Shown here piece by piece: positions 1 to 8,550 of a DNA stretch of 64,000 nucleotides. Each line of letters starts with the position of its first letter. The stretch's first letter is position 1. Both the position numbers and the translations under genes were made by a program. The stretch comes from Bacillus sp. AFS088145. Its GTDB lineage: Bacteria; Bacillota; Bacilli; Bacillales; Bacillaceae_G. The notes below the pieces were generated by a model. That model had not been told where the DNA came from. It worked only from the letters and a program-made list of their open reading frames with translations, and searched no databases. The stretch lies in contig NZ_NUUX01000039.1 of the NCBI RefSeq assembly GCF_002564465.1, positions 40,645-104,644 of the forward strand. The letters run 5' to 3'.

Positions 1-1
1 G

Positions 2-29
2 AAAAAATCCTTTTTTCTATGGATTTTTT
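2..29. terminator. Terminator-like hairpin at window edge
   Basis: AAAAAATCC and GGATTTTTT form a 9-bp stem around a short loop. It lies just downstream of the minus-strand gene ending at 73 and can end its transcript, and could also serve a plus-strand gene entering from outside the window. Confidence 0.5.
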
Positions 30-72
30 ACTATCTTTTTTTATTTCACAACAAGAACATACTATTTTATTA

Positions 73-399
73 TCATTTTTCTAAATATCTTTCATACACA
101 AAATATGAATAGAATCGGTATAGAATATTAATACCAGACATGATTGTAATAATAAACATCATGTCATTTTTAACGAATAGTGAAACAAAAAATATAATAA
201 TAGCTAAAAATGTTAAAAAATTACCTGAAAATCCATTGATTGGTTGATTATTTACGAAAAGTGTCATTGCTCCTTTAATATCCCTTGCATAACAGTCTTC
301 ATGATATGGTACTACCTTGAAAAACGATGTGGCGGTTACTAAGTCACCTCGAATGCGTATTTCTTTTAAACATCTGTCGCAATGAATTTCTTTTGACAA
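73..399 (-). CDS. Small membrane protein with N-terminal Cys motif
   Basis: No family recognised. The 108-residue product starts with a cytoplasmic segment holding two close cysteines (CDRC, residues 7-10) and a later HEDC (about 33-36), a pattern that could bind one zinc ion. A central/C-terminal hydrophobic block (about 59-96) fits two membrane helices separated by a short turn, followed by a charged tail. The ATG has a good ribosome site (GGAGGATAAG) upstream. It stands alone, with decayed genes on its upstream side. Function unknown; a small zinc-binding membrane protein is all that the sequence supports. Confidence 0.55.
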   Translation of the reverse strand: MSKEIHCDRCLKEIRIRGDLVTATSFFKVVPYHEDCYARDIKGAMTLFVNNQPINGFSGNFLTFLAIIIFFVSLFVKNDMMFIITIMSGINILYRFYSYFVYERYLEK

Positions 400-672
400 A
401 ACTTATCCTCCTTACTCAAATTCAACAAATATTAATTAAGTAATTCGATTATTTGTTACTGTTTCCTTTAACCCAATTTTAATAATTCGCTAGATTTACA
501 TTTGTTATGTTTAACATTCAAATCATTTAGTTGATAAAAGAAATAGTAATTATGTTTATAAATGATAAAAATAAAATAGGAGAAGGAATAATAAATATCC
601 CAATTTTTCACTTTAGAAAATGGAACATTTTGTTTGTCGATTTATGATAGTTACCATAAAACAAATAGTTGA
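400..672. other. Intergenic, no gene seen
   Basis: AT-rich sequence between the 108-residue membrane protein gene and decayed gene remnants. I see no open frame with a ribosome site and no convincing hairpin here. Confidence 0.4.
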
Positions 673-830
673 TTAACTATATAACTTTAAAATACTCTTT
701 ACTACTGCTTTTGCACTTGATAATGATAACTCAGAAAGTTGACCTCCCCTTCACACCAATCACCAGAAAACCAAACATTTTCAATGTTATTCTTTGCTTT
801 ATCAAAGTACACCTCTTCTGTTAAGTCTTC
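673..830 (-). pseudogene. C-terminal remnant of flavin amine-oxidase-like protein
   Basis: Reading the minus strand gives DLTEEVYFDKAKNNIENV followed by WFSGDWCEGG and, after a one-base frame change in the C-run near 742-750, QLSELSLSSAKAVVKSIL to a TAA at 673. The pattern of a hydrophobic strand, an aromatic residue, a GDW core and then a serine/alanine-rich helix is the usual C-terminal FAD-contacting end of amine-oxidase/phytoene-desaturase-type flavoproteins. The frame is closed by TAA at about 831 and nothing further upstream is recognisable, so this is a small surviving piece of a lost gene. Family assignment is inferred from the motif alone. Confidence 0.5.
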
Positions 831-841
831 TTACATCACTA

Positions 842-1014
842 CTAAACTATTCTAATAACTTCTTTTTTTGTAGGATTAACAGTCATAATCTCTTCTGCTA
901 TTGAAGTAGAGGATTCTTTATCCTTGCTTAGAGTTTGATCATTATTACTACTACATGCAATTAAGAAGAAAGCGATAACATAATAAAAAATAGTGATTTT
1001 ATTTTCTTCTTCAT
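842..1014 (-). pseudogene. Frameshifted small lipoprotein gene
   Basis: A GGGGG ribosome site precedes an ATG at 1014. The first frame reads MKKKIKSLFFIM and soon stops, but a one-base shift inside the T/A-rich signal region continues as a hydrophobic stretch ending in the lipobox LIAC, followed by SSNNDQTLSKDKESSTS and a short tail to TAG at 842. Restoring one base gives about 57 residues: a signal peptidase II lipoprotein with a short polar tail. The shift sits in a homopolymer, so either natural decay or a sequencing slip would explain it. Confidence 0.55.
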
Positions 1015-1227
1015 TTTTACGCCCCCTTATTTATAAAGATAATTGATTCCATTGAAATCATCTTTTCTAGAATATTGGACAGAAAAATTTTTTCTACTAA
1101 TTCTTACCAAAAATTAGTATTATTTAGTTTGTATTAATGTGTCAAATATACGAAATTTAGATTATATCAATTTCTTAATTTCGTAGGACTATTTACTAGT
1201 TTTGTACAGGAGAATGCCCTAGATTGT

Positions 1228-1256
1228 AAAAAAAAGACCAGTCAAATGATTGGTCT
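1228..1256 (-). terminator. Terminator of acyl-CoA ligase gene
   Basis: On the minus strand AGACCA...TGGTCT forms a stem immediately followed by eight T residues. It starts only a few bases after the stop codon at 1263. Confidence 0.75.
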
Positions 1257-1262
1257 CCAAAA

Positions 1263-2732
1263 TTACTTAAGTTTTCTTTTTAAAACTTTCCCAGTACTAT
1301 TTTTAGGCAGTTCTTCTACAAAATAAATTTCCTTAGGAACTTTATAATAAACAAGTGCTTTTTTACAAAAATCAATGATCTCACTTTCTGAAAGTGAATC
1401 ATTTGCTACGACTAAATAAGCACATACACTTTCACCTATTAATTGATTAGGTTTTCCGACTACTGCTGCTTCAATAATAGTAGGATGTTGATAAAGTCTC
1501 TCTTCTATTTCTCTAGGATAAACATTATATCCGTTCGTTATAATAACATCTTTTTTTCGATCTAATAAAAATAAATATCCATCTTCATCTTTTTTTCCGA
1601 GATCACCAGTTTTAAACCAACCGTTAAAAAATGCTTTATCGGTTTCTTCTATATTATTTAAATAACCACTCATCACATTCGGTCCAATCGCAACAACTTC
1701 TCCTACTTCACCAGTTGGAACTTCTTCGCCATTTTCATTTACTATTCTTGTCTTAACACTAGGTAGATCAAGACCAACTGATCCTGGTTTACAAATTCCA
1801 CGATATGGATTGAAAGTAAGAACTGGAGCTGTTTCAGATAGTCCATAGCCTTCTACAATTAAAACATTGTATTTTTCTTGAATTGACTGTAATAATTCGA
1901 TTGGTATAGATGCCCCGCCTGAAATACATGCTCTCAAACTACTAAAATCGTTTGCTGTCGCACTATTTAATTGATATAAATAATTATAAATCGTCGGTAC
2001 TGCCGCAATTAAAGTAGCTTTTTCTTTTTTTATTACCTCAACTAATTCAGTTGGGTTAAATTTAGGAATGATGATTGTTGTTGCTCCATTTAACAAAATC
2101 ATATTTACACATAACGTTAAGCAAAATGAATGAAACATTGGAAGGACGGCGATCATTTGATCATTTTCACTTAATTCGATTAACTTGGAAAAATCATTTG
2201 CATTTTCAATTAAATTAAAATGAGACAACATTGCACCTTTAGGGTTACCTGTTGTTCCTGATGTATATAAAATAACAGCCGTATCATCTTGAAGAGTTTC
2301 AATTTCTTCTAATTGATTTTTTATTTTTACGGTCGGTTGTATTTCATCAATTAAAATAATATTTAATAATGTAGGACACTGATTTTTAACACTTTTAAGT
2401 TTTTTCTCCTGTTCACTAGTTGAAATAACAAGTTTTGTAGAAGAGTCTTTTAAAATATAACTGAGTTCACTTTCCGTAAAAGCTGGATTTAATGGAATGA
2501 CAATTGCACCTAGTCTTAATATTGCTAAATAGGTTTGTACAAACTCAGGAGAATTTCCTAATAAAATCGCTATTTTATCTCCCTTTTCAATCTTATTTTC
2601 AACTAATAGTTGTGCTATGTTTTCACACGATGATATGAGTTCATCATAATTCATTTTGCTTCCATCGTATCGATAAGCTATATTTTTACCTTTATGATCT
2701 GCTACTTCTTTAATCATCCCAAATATATTCAT
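1263..2732 (-). CDS. AMP-forming acyl-CoA synthetase (fatty-acid CoA ligase type)
   Basis: Activates a carboxylic acid, probably a fatty acid, to its acyl-AMP and then acyl-CoA in the cytosol. The 489 residues show the full ANL-superfamily set: the P-loop motif LYTSGTTGNPKG (about 155-166), GYGLSETAP, the GWFKTGDLG hinge region, DRKKDVIITNGYNVYPREIE, and a C-terminal PKNSTGKVLKRKL with the catalytic lysine. The length is that of short acyl-CoA ligases such as Bacillus LcfB/YhfL, without extra domains. It is a single gene with its own terminator; fatty-acid degradation genes lie elsewhere in the window (23.4-26.5 kb). Chain-length preference cannot be read from the sequence. Confidence 0.88.
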   Translation of the reverse strand: MNIFGMIKEVADHKGKNIAYRYDGSKMNYDELISSCENIAQLLVENKIEKGDKIAILLGNSPEFVQTYLAILRLGAIVIPLNPAFTESELSYILKDSSTKLVISTSEQEKKLKSVKNQCPTLLNIILIDEIQPTVKIKNQLEEIETLQDDTAVILYTSGTTGNPKGAMLSHFNLIENANDFSKLIELSENDQMIAVLPMFHSFCLTLCVNMILLNGATTIIIPKFNPTELVEVIKKEKATLIAAVPTIYNYLYQLNSATANDFSSLRACISGGASIPIELLQSIQEKYNVLIVEGYGLSETAPVLTFNPYRGICKPGSVGLDLPSVKTRIVNENGEEVPTGEVGEVVAIGPNVMSGYLNNIEETDKAFFNGWFKTGDLGKKDEDGYLFLLDRKKDVIITNGYNVYPREIEERLYQHPTIIEAAVVGKPNQLIGESVCAYLVVANDSLSESEIIDFCKKALVYYKVPKEIYFVEELPKNSTGKVLKRKLK

Positions 2733-2998
2733 TACTTTATCAATCCTTAGTTAATTTCATTGTTAGTATTTCATATAATAAAATATTCTAGAAAAATGCA
2801 AAAGTTAGATAGATAACTTTCTAACATTTATTTAAACTCATCTATTTTGTTATTTTCATCTTAAACTTTTTCTTTTTATCACAGTAAAAGGACAGACTTT
2901 AGTCCCTATTTCTTCATAATTCTATCAAACAAATAATCTTTAATGATATAATTTTTATACTACATAATCATATCATAATTAGCGAGAAGGTGAAATGA

Positions 2999-4078
2999 AT
3001 GGCACAACCAATGATCAATAATAAAACGAAAAAATCGTTAACAAGAATTGGTGTTGTAATCGCACTAATAGGTACTAAATTAAAGCTAATTTTACCGCTT
3101 TTAAAAGCTGCAAAGTTTTTATCTTTTTTAAGTATGATCTTGTATTTATTTGTTTACGGATTTACTTTTGGATGGTATTTTGCTTTCGCACTTGTTTACT
3201 TATTAATTTGTCATGAAGGCGGGCATTTAATTGCTGCCAAACAAAAGGGCCTACCAACTTCACCAGCATTTTTTATTCCTTTTGTTGGAGCGGTTATTTC
3301 ACTTAAAGAAATGCCAAAAGATGCTGTAACTGAATCTTATGTAGCGTTTGGCGGTCCGTTTTTAGGCTTAATTTCAGTTCTACCAGCAATTCCTCTCTAT
3401 CACTACACACATAATGAATTTTTCGGATTAGTAATTGCTTTAGGCTGTATACTTAATTTGTTTAATTTAATTCCGATTTCTCCTCTAGATGGAGGGAGAA
3501 TTTTAAGTGTATTACCTCCAATTTTTTGGTTTATCGGTATTATGATGATGCTAGTGTATTTATTTTATCAACCTAATTTTATCGCATTTTATATTATTAT
3601 TTTAGGTATTACTACATTCATTAAAAGAATTCGAGAAGCTTACCAGTTAAAGGTAATTAAGGAAAAAATAAAACTATACGAACATACTATTAAACAATTT
3701 CAATTCGGGATTTTTAATGTCTATTCTGATCGTACGATTGTAAAACGTTTCTTTTTCCCATTTTTTGAGGATAATAAGAAATTAGAATTAGAAATTCATA
3801 AGGAACGTCTTGAAATAAACTATTTAATCCGTTCCGTTCGAGCACGATTACATGAACCAGACTTAGACTGGAGAACTTATATTGATGAAAAGATTCAAGA
3901 AATTAAGCATAAAAGGATTACACCTTTACTGAAACAACAAGAAACATTAGAAACTTACTATGTTTCTAGTAATCGTAAAAAATGGCAAATTTTTATTGCC
4001 TATATCATTTTAGCAAGTAGTTTAGCTTTACTTGGATTTTGGAGTTTTGGTTTAATTGAACATGTTTTAGGTAAATAA
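2999..4078 (+). CDS. Site-2 protease (M50) family membrane protein
   Basis: Probable intramembrane zinc metalloprotease. Residues 72-76 are HEGGH, the HExxH-type metal site of M50 proteases, within a predicted helix; the second metal motif NLFNLIPISPLDGGR (about 153-167) supplies the aspartate ligand. Several hydrophobic helices occupy residues 15-205. A long charged, probably coiled cytoplasmic segment (about 205-325) precedes a final helix near the C-terminus, so the protein is longer than the minimal B. subtilis YwhC-like members. The ATG at 2999 follows a GAGAAGGTG site. It is monocistronic with a strong terminator. Substrate unknown; no sigma factor or anti-sigma gene is adjacent. Confidence 0.85.
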   Translation: MAQPMINNKTKKSLTRIGVVIALIGTKLKLILPLLKAAKFLSFLSMILYLFVYGFTFGWYFAFALVYLLICHEGGHLIAAKQKGLPTSPAFFIPFVGAVISLKEMPKDAVTESYVAFGGPFLGLISVLPAIPLYHYTHNEFFGLVIALGCILNLFNLIPISPLDGGRILSVLPPIFWFIGIMMMLVYLFYQPNFIAFYIIILGITTFIKRIREAYQLKVIKEKIKLYEHTIKQFQFGIFNVYSDRTIVKRFFFPFFEDNKKLELEIHKERLEINYLIRSVRARLHEPDLDWRTYIDEKIQEIKHKRITPLLKQQETLETYYVSSNRKKWQIFIAYIILASSLALLGFWSFGLIEHVLGK

Positions 4079-4084
4079 GAGAAA

Positions 4085-4130
4085 AAGAACCTATTTTGAA
4101 AATAATTCTTTCAAGATAGGTTCTTTTATT
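4085..4130 (+). terminator. Terminator of site-2 protease gene
   Basis: AAGAACCTATTTTGAAA pairs with TTTCAAGATAGGTTCTT around a seven-base loop and is followed by a T-rich run, a few bases after the stop at 4078. Confidence 0.8.
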
Positions 4131-4384
4131 TTAATTATAAATGATTTCTTTATATTCGTGACTGTTTTGCATTTCCCTCAGGGGATTTGAAGTATAGTTC
4201 AGGGCAAATAATATACTGTTGTTAGAGCTAAATGGAAGTTTAGTTAAATAAGGAAGAGGAATTTTGTGGTAAAAAATGGAATATTTTAAAGATAGAACAA
4301 AACGAGCTTTTTATTATACATACATTTTATGTAAATTTGAGTTTTGTCTAAATTACAATTAATAATAGCAGGAGGAATACGACA

Positions 4385-4561
4385 TTGTTTGGATATGTAA
4401 TTTTAGGATTTGTTATTATTATGATTGCATTTGGTTTTTTCATGGAAAAGAAGTTTGGAACTGGAGCTCCAAATAAAAGTGATAATCAACCATTTAATGA
4501 AGAAATTGGAAGAGATTCAACTAGCCCTAATAATTCGAATAATATTAATGGACCAAATTAG
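4385..4561 (+). CDS. 58-residue single-helix membrane protein, TTG start
   Basis: A strong AGGAGG (4370-4375) sits nine bases before a TTG codon that opens a 58-codon frame ending at TAG 4561. The product begins with one hydrophobic helix (about residues 2-22: FGYVILGFVIIMIAFGFF), then EKK and a hydrophilic tail rich in Asn, Ser and Pro. This is the layout of small membrane-anchored peptides common in Bacillaceae. No family recognised. The TTG start and small size make it easy to miss. It is followed by a decayed stretch and then the DinB gene on the same strand. Confidence 0.6.
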   Translation: MFGYVILGFVIIMIAFGFFMEKKFGTGAPNKSDNQPFNEEIGRDSTSPNNSNNINGPN

Positions 4562-4804
4562 AAGTTCTTCGCTAAAAAGGAGGATTTATAGGTTATTATG
4601 AGGTTGGCCATGATTTCGAGTCCATTTAGCAAAAACTTTTAATACCTTTAGGACAAATGGCAACCTGCAATATCAAACAACCTCCTTCGACTTGCTCAAG
4701 ATGCATGCTTTAGTTAAACAAGGAATTTAACCGTTGCTTGTTGAACTACTCATAGTTAACAAATTTTGGTAATTTCTATACTTTAGTTTTAGGAGGGGTT
4801 ATAA

Positions 4805-5290
4805 TTGCAAATGTTTTTTAGATATAATTGGTCGGTAAGAGAAGAATGGTATAGGTGGTGTGAAGAGTTAAGTGAAGAAGAATTATTGTTGAACCGAACT
4901 GGTGGAATGGGAAGTATTTTACATACACTTTTTCATATAGTTGATGTACAGTGGAGCTGGATTCGTGTCTTACAAGGCAAATCTGATTTTCAGGAGAATT
5001 TCAATGCTTATAAAAGCTTAGATAAAGTTCGAGAATTGGACGCTAAATTTCATATTGAAGTGAAAAATTTTGTAGACAGCTGGGATCATGAAATGGAAAA
5101 CCGTTTATTTTACGATACCTTACCAGACGGAAGAAATGTGACGGATACTTGGGGTGAAATCATTAGACATACCATTGCTCACGAAATTCACCATATAGGA
5201 CAATTATCAATTTGGGCAAGGGAAATCGGGAAACAACCTGTTTCTGCAAATCTAATTGGACGAGGTCTTGCTACTCATTCGAATAAATAA
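4805..5290 (+). CDS. DinB-family metal-binding four-helix protein
   Basis: A cytosolic DinB-like protein of 161 residues. The DinB/YfiT fold binds one metal through three histidines; here candidates are the histidine in the LHTLFHIVDVQW helix (about residues 40-47) and the pair in HEIHHIGQL near the C-terminus. Such proteins act in damage-induced responses or as thiol transferases, but this member has no known substrate. The start is TTG at 4805 preceded by AGGAGGGG; an ATG two codons later is the alternative. It is monocistronic and is followed by a palindrome plus terminator module (5403-5470). Confidence 0.78.
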   Translation: MQMFFRYNWSVREEWYRWCEELSEEELLLNRTGGMGSILHTLFHIVDVQWSWIRVLQGKSDFQENFNAYKSLDKVRELDAKFHIEVKNFVDSWDHEMENRLFYDTLPDGRNVTDTWGEIIRHTIAHEIHHIGQLSIWAREIGKQPVSANLIGRGLATHSNK

Positions 5291-5338
5291 TTAACAATGA
5301 ATATAGTTTAATCGGATTCTATTTTATGTATAGGTTCT

Positions 5339-5364
5339 AGCTACCAGAGTAGTAGCTTTTTTTC
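5339..5364 (+). terminator. Terminator downstream of DinB gene
   Basis: AGCTAC and GTAGCT pair around a seven-base loop and are followed by a run of T residues. Confidence 0.65.
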
Positions 5365-5402
5365 TAACTTAGGATACTTAATTGGGATTAAATAGAACTT
5401 TT

Positions 5403-5428
5403 TTAACTAACTCATTGCAATAGTTGAA
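5403..5428 (+). repeat. 3'-end palindrome, copy of dispersed family
   Basis: TTAACTAA and TAGTTGAA arms flank a short GC-containing core (CATTGCA). Reading in the plus direction it is followed by a second hairpin (AGGAGC...GCTCCT, 5437-5464) and T-rich sequence, the same order (palindrome, then terminator) as the minus-strand copies elsewhere in the window. It lies 3' of the DinB-family gene. Confidence 0.55.
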
Positions 5429-5436
5429 TAACACTC

Positions 5437-5477
5437 AGGAGCAGATGGAATTTGATCGGCTCCTATTTTATTTTTAG
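5437..5477 (+). terminator. Second terminator of the 3'-end module
   Basis: AGGAGC pairs with GCTCCT around a 15-base loop and is followed by ATTTTATTTTT. It directly follows the 5403-5428 palindrome. Confidence 0.6.
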
Positions 5478-5611
5478 GTAATGTAAAATTAGAATGATTA
5501 GTAAATGAACAAAACAAGGGTCTATCTTCACCAGTTAAATTAGTGCCTTATATATCGGGTTCTTCATACTTCCATGAATATTAGCGGTTTAAATGACACT
5601 TGACTATGCGT

Positions 5612-5643
5612 TGTTGAACTAAACCAACTAATGGTTTAGTTAC
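5612..5643 (+). repeat. Variant 3'-end palindrome
   Basis: GTTGAACTAAACC and GGTTTAGTTAC arms form a longer stem around AACTAAT. It resembles the dispersed palindrome family but has a different core, and no intact gene ends just upstream. Confidence 0.4.
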
Positions 5644-5707
5644 ATAAGTTTCGGAAGCCGCTTATAAACCATTAAAACTGTTAAAAAGTTGAAGTTGGGA
5701 GAAATTT

Positions 5708-5832
5708 ATGAAGAAAATAAAAAAGTATTTATTATTCTAATTGTAGGAGTTATAGGCTTTTCAATTTATTACAAGGATCAAGGAAACCCTCAAATGGGGT
5801 TTCCTCTATTTTTATGCAATGATCAACATTAA
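5708..5832 (+). pseudogene. Frameshifted small membrane peptide remnant
   Basis: ATG at 5708 begins MKKIKKYLLF and stops at once, but a one-base shift in the A-run near 5719-5724 continues as VFIILIVGVIGFSIYYK, a single membrane helix. The restored frame runs to TAA at 5832 through the terminator hairpin at 5782-5804, so the original stop may have been earlier. A weak GGGAGAAA site precedes the ATG. Not assigned to a family. Confidence 0.4.
5782..5813 (+). terminator. Rho-independent terminator
   Basis: GGAAACCC and GGGGTTTCC form a tight GC-rich stem with a six-base loop and a T-rich tail. It faces the end of the minus-strand oxidoreductase gene at 5853. Confidence 0.75.
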
Positions 5833-5852
5833 AGTTTAACAGAGCCTATTTG

Positions 5853-7106
5853 TTAAATAGAATCATTGGAAGAAATAGAAAATCCATTGTTTAGCAAAGG
5901 TCGCTCTTGCAAGTATAGAGCTAAATCTGGACAGTTCCCTTCAACAATTTCCTTTGCAATAAGCTTCGACAGCAGCTGGCTGTAAACCGTCCCGTTATCA
6001 CCAAAGGCAAATAGGAAATAACTATTTGGAAATGCTTCATATTTTCCGATAATCGGAATGCCATCGAATGTGCCTCCATAAAATGCAGCTAAGTAATATT
6101 CTGGCTGCACTTGAATAGTTGGAAACATTTTATTAAACTCTTCAATCAGTTTCTTCTTTTTGTGAATTAGTTTACTATCACGATCTTCAGGGTACGAAGT
6201 ATTATCATCAAGTCCGCCTATGATAATCCGGTTATCCCTAGTTGTACGCATAAATAAATAGGGACGAGCGGTTTCCCAAATGAGTGTTCTGTTATACCAT
6301 TCTGAAAGATCGTTGACTGGTTGGGTAGTTACAGTATATGTACTTACAAAGGAAGCTTTTTTCTCCTTTTTAATCTCAATTCCTTCATAACCTGCTGCAT
6401 AAATAATAAAGCGTGCTTTGATAGAATGACCATTCTTTGTAGAAACAATCATCTTATCTTGTTCTTTATCATAATGGCGACCGTTCATTTCCGTATTTTC
6501 AAATATATGGATTCCTTTGCTTGCGGCGTAATCCAAAAGTGCATGGGTGTATTTAAATGGATTGATTTCTGCATCATTGTAAGAATAAATAGCGGCATCC
6601 CTGCTAAAAGGATATTTTGCTTCAATATCTTCCTTAGTTAAAAAAGTAAGTTCACAATTATGCTGTTTTAAGAATTCATATTCCTTTTTAAGACTTTCGA
6701 CGTCGTCTTCACAGCTTGCGGAATAGAGAGTATCTCTTCTGTTGAATTCACAATTTATGCTGACTTTCTTTGAGGCTGCTTCAATTTCATTTATAGCATC
6801 CTTCAGTAGTTGTAAATGCCTTTCGATGTAACCCTCTCCAAAGGTGTTGATCATATCTGTAAACATTTTTTCACCGGAATATTGAAGGAGGGCCGTATTC
6901 GTACTAGTACTGCCGCTGCCAATGGTTGATTTTTCAATTACAGCCACATCCAAATTAGTATCGGAAAGATAATATGCACATTGTGCTCCTGAGCTCCCAC
7001 CCCCAATGATTAATACATCACAAGCTAGATCTGCTTCCAATGCTGGATATGATGGAGCATCGGGAAAAGTAGTAGGCCAATAATAGGTTCCAGATTGTAA
7101 ATTCAT
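5853..7106 (-). CDS. FAD-dependent oxidoreductase, DAO family
   Basis: Predicted flavoenzyme of the D-amino-acid-oxidase/glycine-oxidase-like family, oxidising an amine or imino substrate. The N-terminal Rossmann dinucleotide motif is VLIIGGGSSGAQCAYYL (about residues 31-47), followed by an acidic strand end (VAVIEKS) that binds the FAD ribose. The C-terminal half holds TRDNRIIIGGLDD and FDGIPIIGKYE, the usual second FAD/substrate region ending in FAFGDNGTVYSQLL. At 417 residues the size is typical, without the Rieske domain that some related fusions carry. It starts at ATG 7106 after GGAGGATATAG. It is monocistronic; substrate cannot be inferred. Confidence 0.82.
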   Translation of the reverse strand: MNLQSGTYYWPTTFPDAPSYPALEADLACDVLIIGGGSSGAQCAYYLSDTNLDVAVIEKSTIGSGSTSTNTALLQYSGEKMFTDMINTFGEGYIERHLQLLKDAINEIEAASKKVSINCEFNRRDTLYSASCEDDVESLKKEYEFLKQHNCELTFLTKEDIEAKYPFSRDAAIYSYNDAEINPFKYTHALLDYAASKGIHIFENTEMNGRHYDKEQDKMIVSTKNGHSIKARFIIYAAGYEGIEIKKEKKASFVSTYTVTTQPVNDLSEWYNRTLIWETARPYLFMRTTRDNRIIIGGLDDNTSYPEDRDSKLIHKKKKLIEEFNKMFPTIQVQPEYYLAAFYGGTFDGIPIIGKYEAFPNSYFLFAFGDNGTVYSQLLSKLIAKEIVEGNCPDLALYLQERPLLNNGFSISSNDSI

Positions 7107-7367
7107 CTATATCCTCCAGTTATTAAAAAGTATAATGTTACTATTTCCAACCTCATTTTGTGTATGCAAAAAATTCTACTCAGATTGAACACTGTGTAAT
7201 ATTAACTAAATGTGAAAGAATGAACGTAACTAGAGTGAAATTCAAAATAGAAACGGCAAGAGCAAATCGCTATACTAAAGTATAAAAAACCTCATTTTGT
7301 TGCCTAACGTTGAACCGTACCATAAATAGAGGCCAAAAAAAGTTGGAGATAAGGCGGATATAGAAAT

Positions 7368-7490
7368 ACAAGATTATTTTATTTGATTTAGATGGCACAC
7401 TTTCAGATTCAAAAAGTAGGTATTACTAAATCGGTTCAATTTAAATTTCTCCTTCCCAATATTAACCTTATTAATTTTATTATAAGAATT
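7368..7490 (+). pseudogene. N-terminal remnant of a HAD hydrolase
   Basis: On the plus strand KIILFDLDGTLSDSK is readable from 7370, with the HAD motif I DLDGT. A one-base shift after SDSK then gives VGITKSVQF, the normal continuation in phosphoglycolate-phosphatase-like HADs, before the similarity ends. Only the first 25 or so residues survive; no cap domain or later motifs are seen. A decayed gene fragment. Confidence 0.6.
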
Positions 7491-7542
7491 TTGGGAAAAC
7501 TCTAATTTCTTATACAACAATACTGCCATTTACTTAAATAAA

Positions 7543-7602
7543 AAAAGCCGCATATTTGCAGCTAGTGTTTATCAAGTAATGCACTGCGTTAGTTGGGCTT
7601 AA
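7543..7602 (-). repeat. 3'-end palindrome plus terminator module
   Basis: Reading the minus strand, CCAACTAA...TTACTTGA palindrome arms around GCAGTGCA come first, then AGCTGC...GCGGCT and seven T residues. This full two-part module lies about 120 bases past the stop of the duplicated secreted protein gene (7720). Confidence 0.6.
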
Positions 7603-7711
7603 CTTCCAAAAAATACAATAACGACTATAATAATATAAGTCCAATTTATTAATCGCATATATTTTCTTTTCCTTTTTTCCTCTAATACATCTTCTGATAA
7701 GTATTGGTTTC

Positions 7712-7741
7712 TAATTAAACTAAAGCATTGCATTAGTTAAA
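7712..7741 (-). repeat. 3'-end palindrome overlapping a stop codon
   Basis: Arms TTAACTAA and TTAGTTTAA flank TGCAATGC. The palindrome overlaps the last codons and the stop codon (TAG at 7720) of the gene ending here, so the C-terminal residues LTNAML are encoded by the repeat. Confidence 0.6.
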
Positions 7742-8550
7742 AAGAATAAATTTAAATCAAATGCATATCCCGCATCTTTAACTCTCCATTTTCCTTTTTT
7801 ACTATTTCTAACCAGCGTCCAACCAAAATTATCCTTCATTTTATTTGCCTCCCAACCACCTACAACTGTAGGAGCAGTTTTAATGGTAGAAAAGACAACA
7901 ATGGCATTTTCATCTTCCATATAAGCTTGAATTGTATCTGCTTCTATCGCTTGAAACTCTGAATAGTGTAGTTCTGTAATTGTGCATCCTTTGTTAGTAT
8001 CAACCTTATTGAATTCTTTCTTGACGTTTTCAAACGCAGTGATTATATCGTCCTTCGTGAACTTTTTAGATAAACCTATTCTTACTTTTACATGATCAGC
8101 ATCAGTATAATTATCTTCCGCTTGTTCAACTCTCCATTTTCCCTTTTCATTATTTCTTATTAAAGTCCAAGTATATCTAGTCTGAGTTGAATTGGGCTTC
8201 CAACTTCCATCACCACCGGAAGAATCGACTTTAAAGTTTGAAAGCAAAACAATTACATTTTTATCGCCTACAACTGTTTCATAGCCTCCACCATTATTCA
8301 TATAATCTTTGGTGATAGCAAGAGAATCTTTTTCTGAGTACCATAGATCTGTCAATGTGCACCCTTTATAACCTTTGAATTTTTCCTTTACAGTTCTTAC
8401 TGCTGCCTTTATTTCGTCCTTCGTGAACTGATTTAATTGTCCTATTTTTACCTTTACAGTTTCAGCATCAGTTTGGTGCTTATATAATAGAATTGAAGAT
8501 ACAACAACTATTACTATAAAAAGAGAGAAATATTGTTTCTTATTTTTCAT
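7720..8550 (-). CDS. Membrane-anchored or secreted protein with internal duplication
   Basis: No family recognised. An N-terminal hydrophobic segment (about residues 8-24) after a KNKK start is a signal peptide or anchor. The rest is two homologous repeats of about 115 residues: each begins with VK(V/I)xIG, then F(T)KDEI or FTKDDI, then KGCT(L/I)T(D/E)L and YSE, then a stretch ending in WTL(I/V)RN with KGKWRV. The two GCT cysteines could pair with each other. The second repeat's end is followed by a hydrophobic tail whose final residues come from a dispersed palindrome. Likely extracellular; the duplication suggests a binding role, but that is inference. Confidence 0.6.
   Translation of the reverse strand: MKNKKQYFSLFIVIVVVSSILLYKHQTDAETVKVKIGQLNQFTKDEIKAAVRTVKEKFKGYKGCTLTDLWYSEKDSLAITKDYMNNGGGYETVVGDKNVIVLLSNFKVDSSGGDGSWKPNSTQTRYTWTLIRNNEKGKWRVEQAEDNYTDADHVKVRIGLSKKFTKDDIITAFENVKKEFNKVDTNKGCTITELHYSEFQAIEADTIQAYMEDENAIVVFSTIKTAPTVVGGWEANKMKDNFGWTLVRNSKKGKWRVKDAGYAFDLNLFFLTNAML

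Noticed and set aside
4276-4362. 28-codon ORF MEYFKDRTKRAFYY
   Set aside because: No ribosome site and no recognisable feature; probably chance.
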